Below are positions 63,240 to 64,000 of a DNA stretch of 64,000 nucleotides, one piece after another. Positions within the stretch are counted from its first letter, which is position 1, and each line of letters begins with the position of its first letter. Below the pieces are notes generated by a model. The model was not told the origin of the DNA and made no database searches. It saw only the letters and a list, made by a program, of their open reading frames with translations. The position numbers were made by a program, and so were the translations under genes. The stretch comes from JBJXHN01 sp046233135 (GTDB lineage Bacteria; Pseudomonadota; Alphaproteobacteria; Rhodospirillales; Rhodospirillaceae): positions 868,001-932,000 of the forward strand of contig JBJXHN010000001.1 in NCBI GenBank assembly GCA_046233135.1. Reading direction: 5' to 3'.

Positions 63240-64000
63240 TCAGGCGGACGGCTGGGCCGCTTCGCCTTCCGCAGCCGGAGCCGGAGCCGCGTCTTCCGCG
63301 GCCGGCTCGCCTTCGCCTTCCAGACCGACTTCCACCGGCGCTTCTTCAGAGGCACCGATGTCATGGCCGGCGGCGGTCATCTCGGCCTGCAGACCGTCCA
63401 GGGCGGCGCCGCTCAGCAGCTCGCAGTAGGTCTGGATGGCACGGATGGCGTCGTCGTTGCCGGGGATCGGGAAGGTGATGTTGTCGGGATTGGAGTTGCT
63501 GTCGATCACGGCCACCACGGGCAGGCCCAGGCGCTTGGCTTCGGCAACGGCCAGGTCTTCCTTGACGGTGTCGATGATCACCAGCAGGTCAGGCAGGCCG
63601 CCCATTTCCTTGATGCCGCCCAAGGCCAGGTCCAGCTTTTCCCGCTCGCGGGACAGGTTCAGCTGTTCCTTCTTGGTCAGACCATGCAGGTCACCGGCGT
63701 TGAAACGCTCTTCCAGCTCGCGCAGGCGCTTGATGGAGTGGCTGATGGTCTTCCAGTTGGTCAGCATGCCGCCGAGCCAGCGGTGGTTCACATAGTACTG
63801 ACCGCAGCGGCGGGCGGCTTCGGCGATGGGCTCCTGGGCCTGACGCTTGGTGCCGACGAACAGAACGCGACCACCGTTGGCCACCACGTCCCGCACCGTC
63901 TGCATGGCGCGGTACAGCATGGGGACGGTCTGCTGCAGGTCGATGATGTGAACGTTTTCCCGCGCGCCGAACAGATACGGCTGCATCTTGGGGTTCCAGC
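63240..64000 (-). CDS. rpsB: 30S ribosomal protein S2 (5' end beyond window)
   Basis: The frame continues off the right edge of the window, where it reads WNPKMQPYLFGARENVHIID, so the true start lies outside. The S2 core GRVLFVGTKRQAQEPIAEAA and DPGNDDAIRAI-like segment (PGNDDAIRAIQTY) are clear. The C-terminal ~45 residues are an Ala/Glu/Pro-rich tail typical of alphaproteobacteria. Confidence 0.97.
   Translation of the reverse strand, partial: WNPKMQPYLFGARENVHIIDLQQTVPMLYRAMQTVRDVVANGGRVLFVGTKRQAQEPIAEAARRCGQYYVNHRWLGGMLTNWKTISHSIKRLRELEERFNAGDLHGLTKKEQLNLSREREKLDLALGGIKEMGGLPDLLVIIDTVKEDLAVAEAKRLGLPVVAVIDSNSNPDNITFPIPGNDDAIRAIQTYCELLSGAALDGLQAEMTAAGHDIGASEEAPVEVGLEGEGEPAAEDAAPAPAAEGEAAQPSA

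Overview
The window is high-GC DNA from an alphaproteobacterium, most likely of the order Rhodospirillales. The evidence is the gene order rpsB-tsf-pyrH-frr-uppS-cdsA-dxr-rseP-bamA-skp-fabZ-lpxA-lpxI-lpxB, the use of LpxI rather than LpxH, an AapJQMP-type amino-acid transporter, and a GAAC-N7-GAAC (alphaproteobacterial) SOS box. No rRNA, tRNA, CRISPR array, prophage or intact insertion sequence was seen.

Region by region. 1-568: AT-richer end of an unrecognised gene. 569-6944: a tripartite RND efflux operon (permease, adaptor, outer-membrane factor) divergent from a MarR regulator, with a perfect palindrome between them. 7005-12726: AraC regulator, MFS transporter, TonB-dependent receptor and methyltransferase on one strand, with a Fur-like 7-1-7 palindrome upstream; this looks like a metallophore-uptake locus. 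13013-16227: remnant of a GNAT acetyltransferase, then a MipA/OmpV protein and a two-component system. 16228-21148: a second RND pump (adaptor plus permease only) behind an AcrR-type operator with no acrR gene beside it, and a dispersed palindromic repeat. 21272-24991: rpsI/rplM, a thioesterase, an enoyl-CoA hydratase-like protein and a CHAP lipoprotein. 25044-26206: an Fnr-like regulator lacking one cluster cysteine, a 28-bp tandem array, and a 32-residue membrane protein whose promoter carries an SOS box.

26397-37283 is an accessory surface-glycan island: a DltA-like amino-acid adenylating enzyme, stand-alone carrier protein, SDR, sugar aminotransferase, glycosyltransferase, NeuD-like acyltransferase, WbqC protein, two methyltransferases and two paralogous beta-propeller glycosidase-like proteins. 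37381-43006 holds dusA, bacteriohemerythrin, a chemoreceptor and a phytase-like periplasmic protein. 43173-47516 is aapJQMP, with a possible sigma-54 promoter. 48083-49561 holds an orphan membrane protein resembling the anchor of PQQ glucose dehydrogenases and an EAL protein. 49637-64000 is the conserved envelope and translation block, read entirely on the minus strand; lpxD is absent from its usual place between skp and fabZ.

The best candidate for something undescribed is the SOS-box-controlled 32-residue membrane protein at 26007-26105, similar in design to the Caulobacter division inhibitor SidA. Next come the carrier-protein glycan island and the orphan AcrR operator. All assignments rest on reading the sequence and recalled family knowledge; no database search was run.
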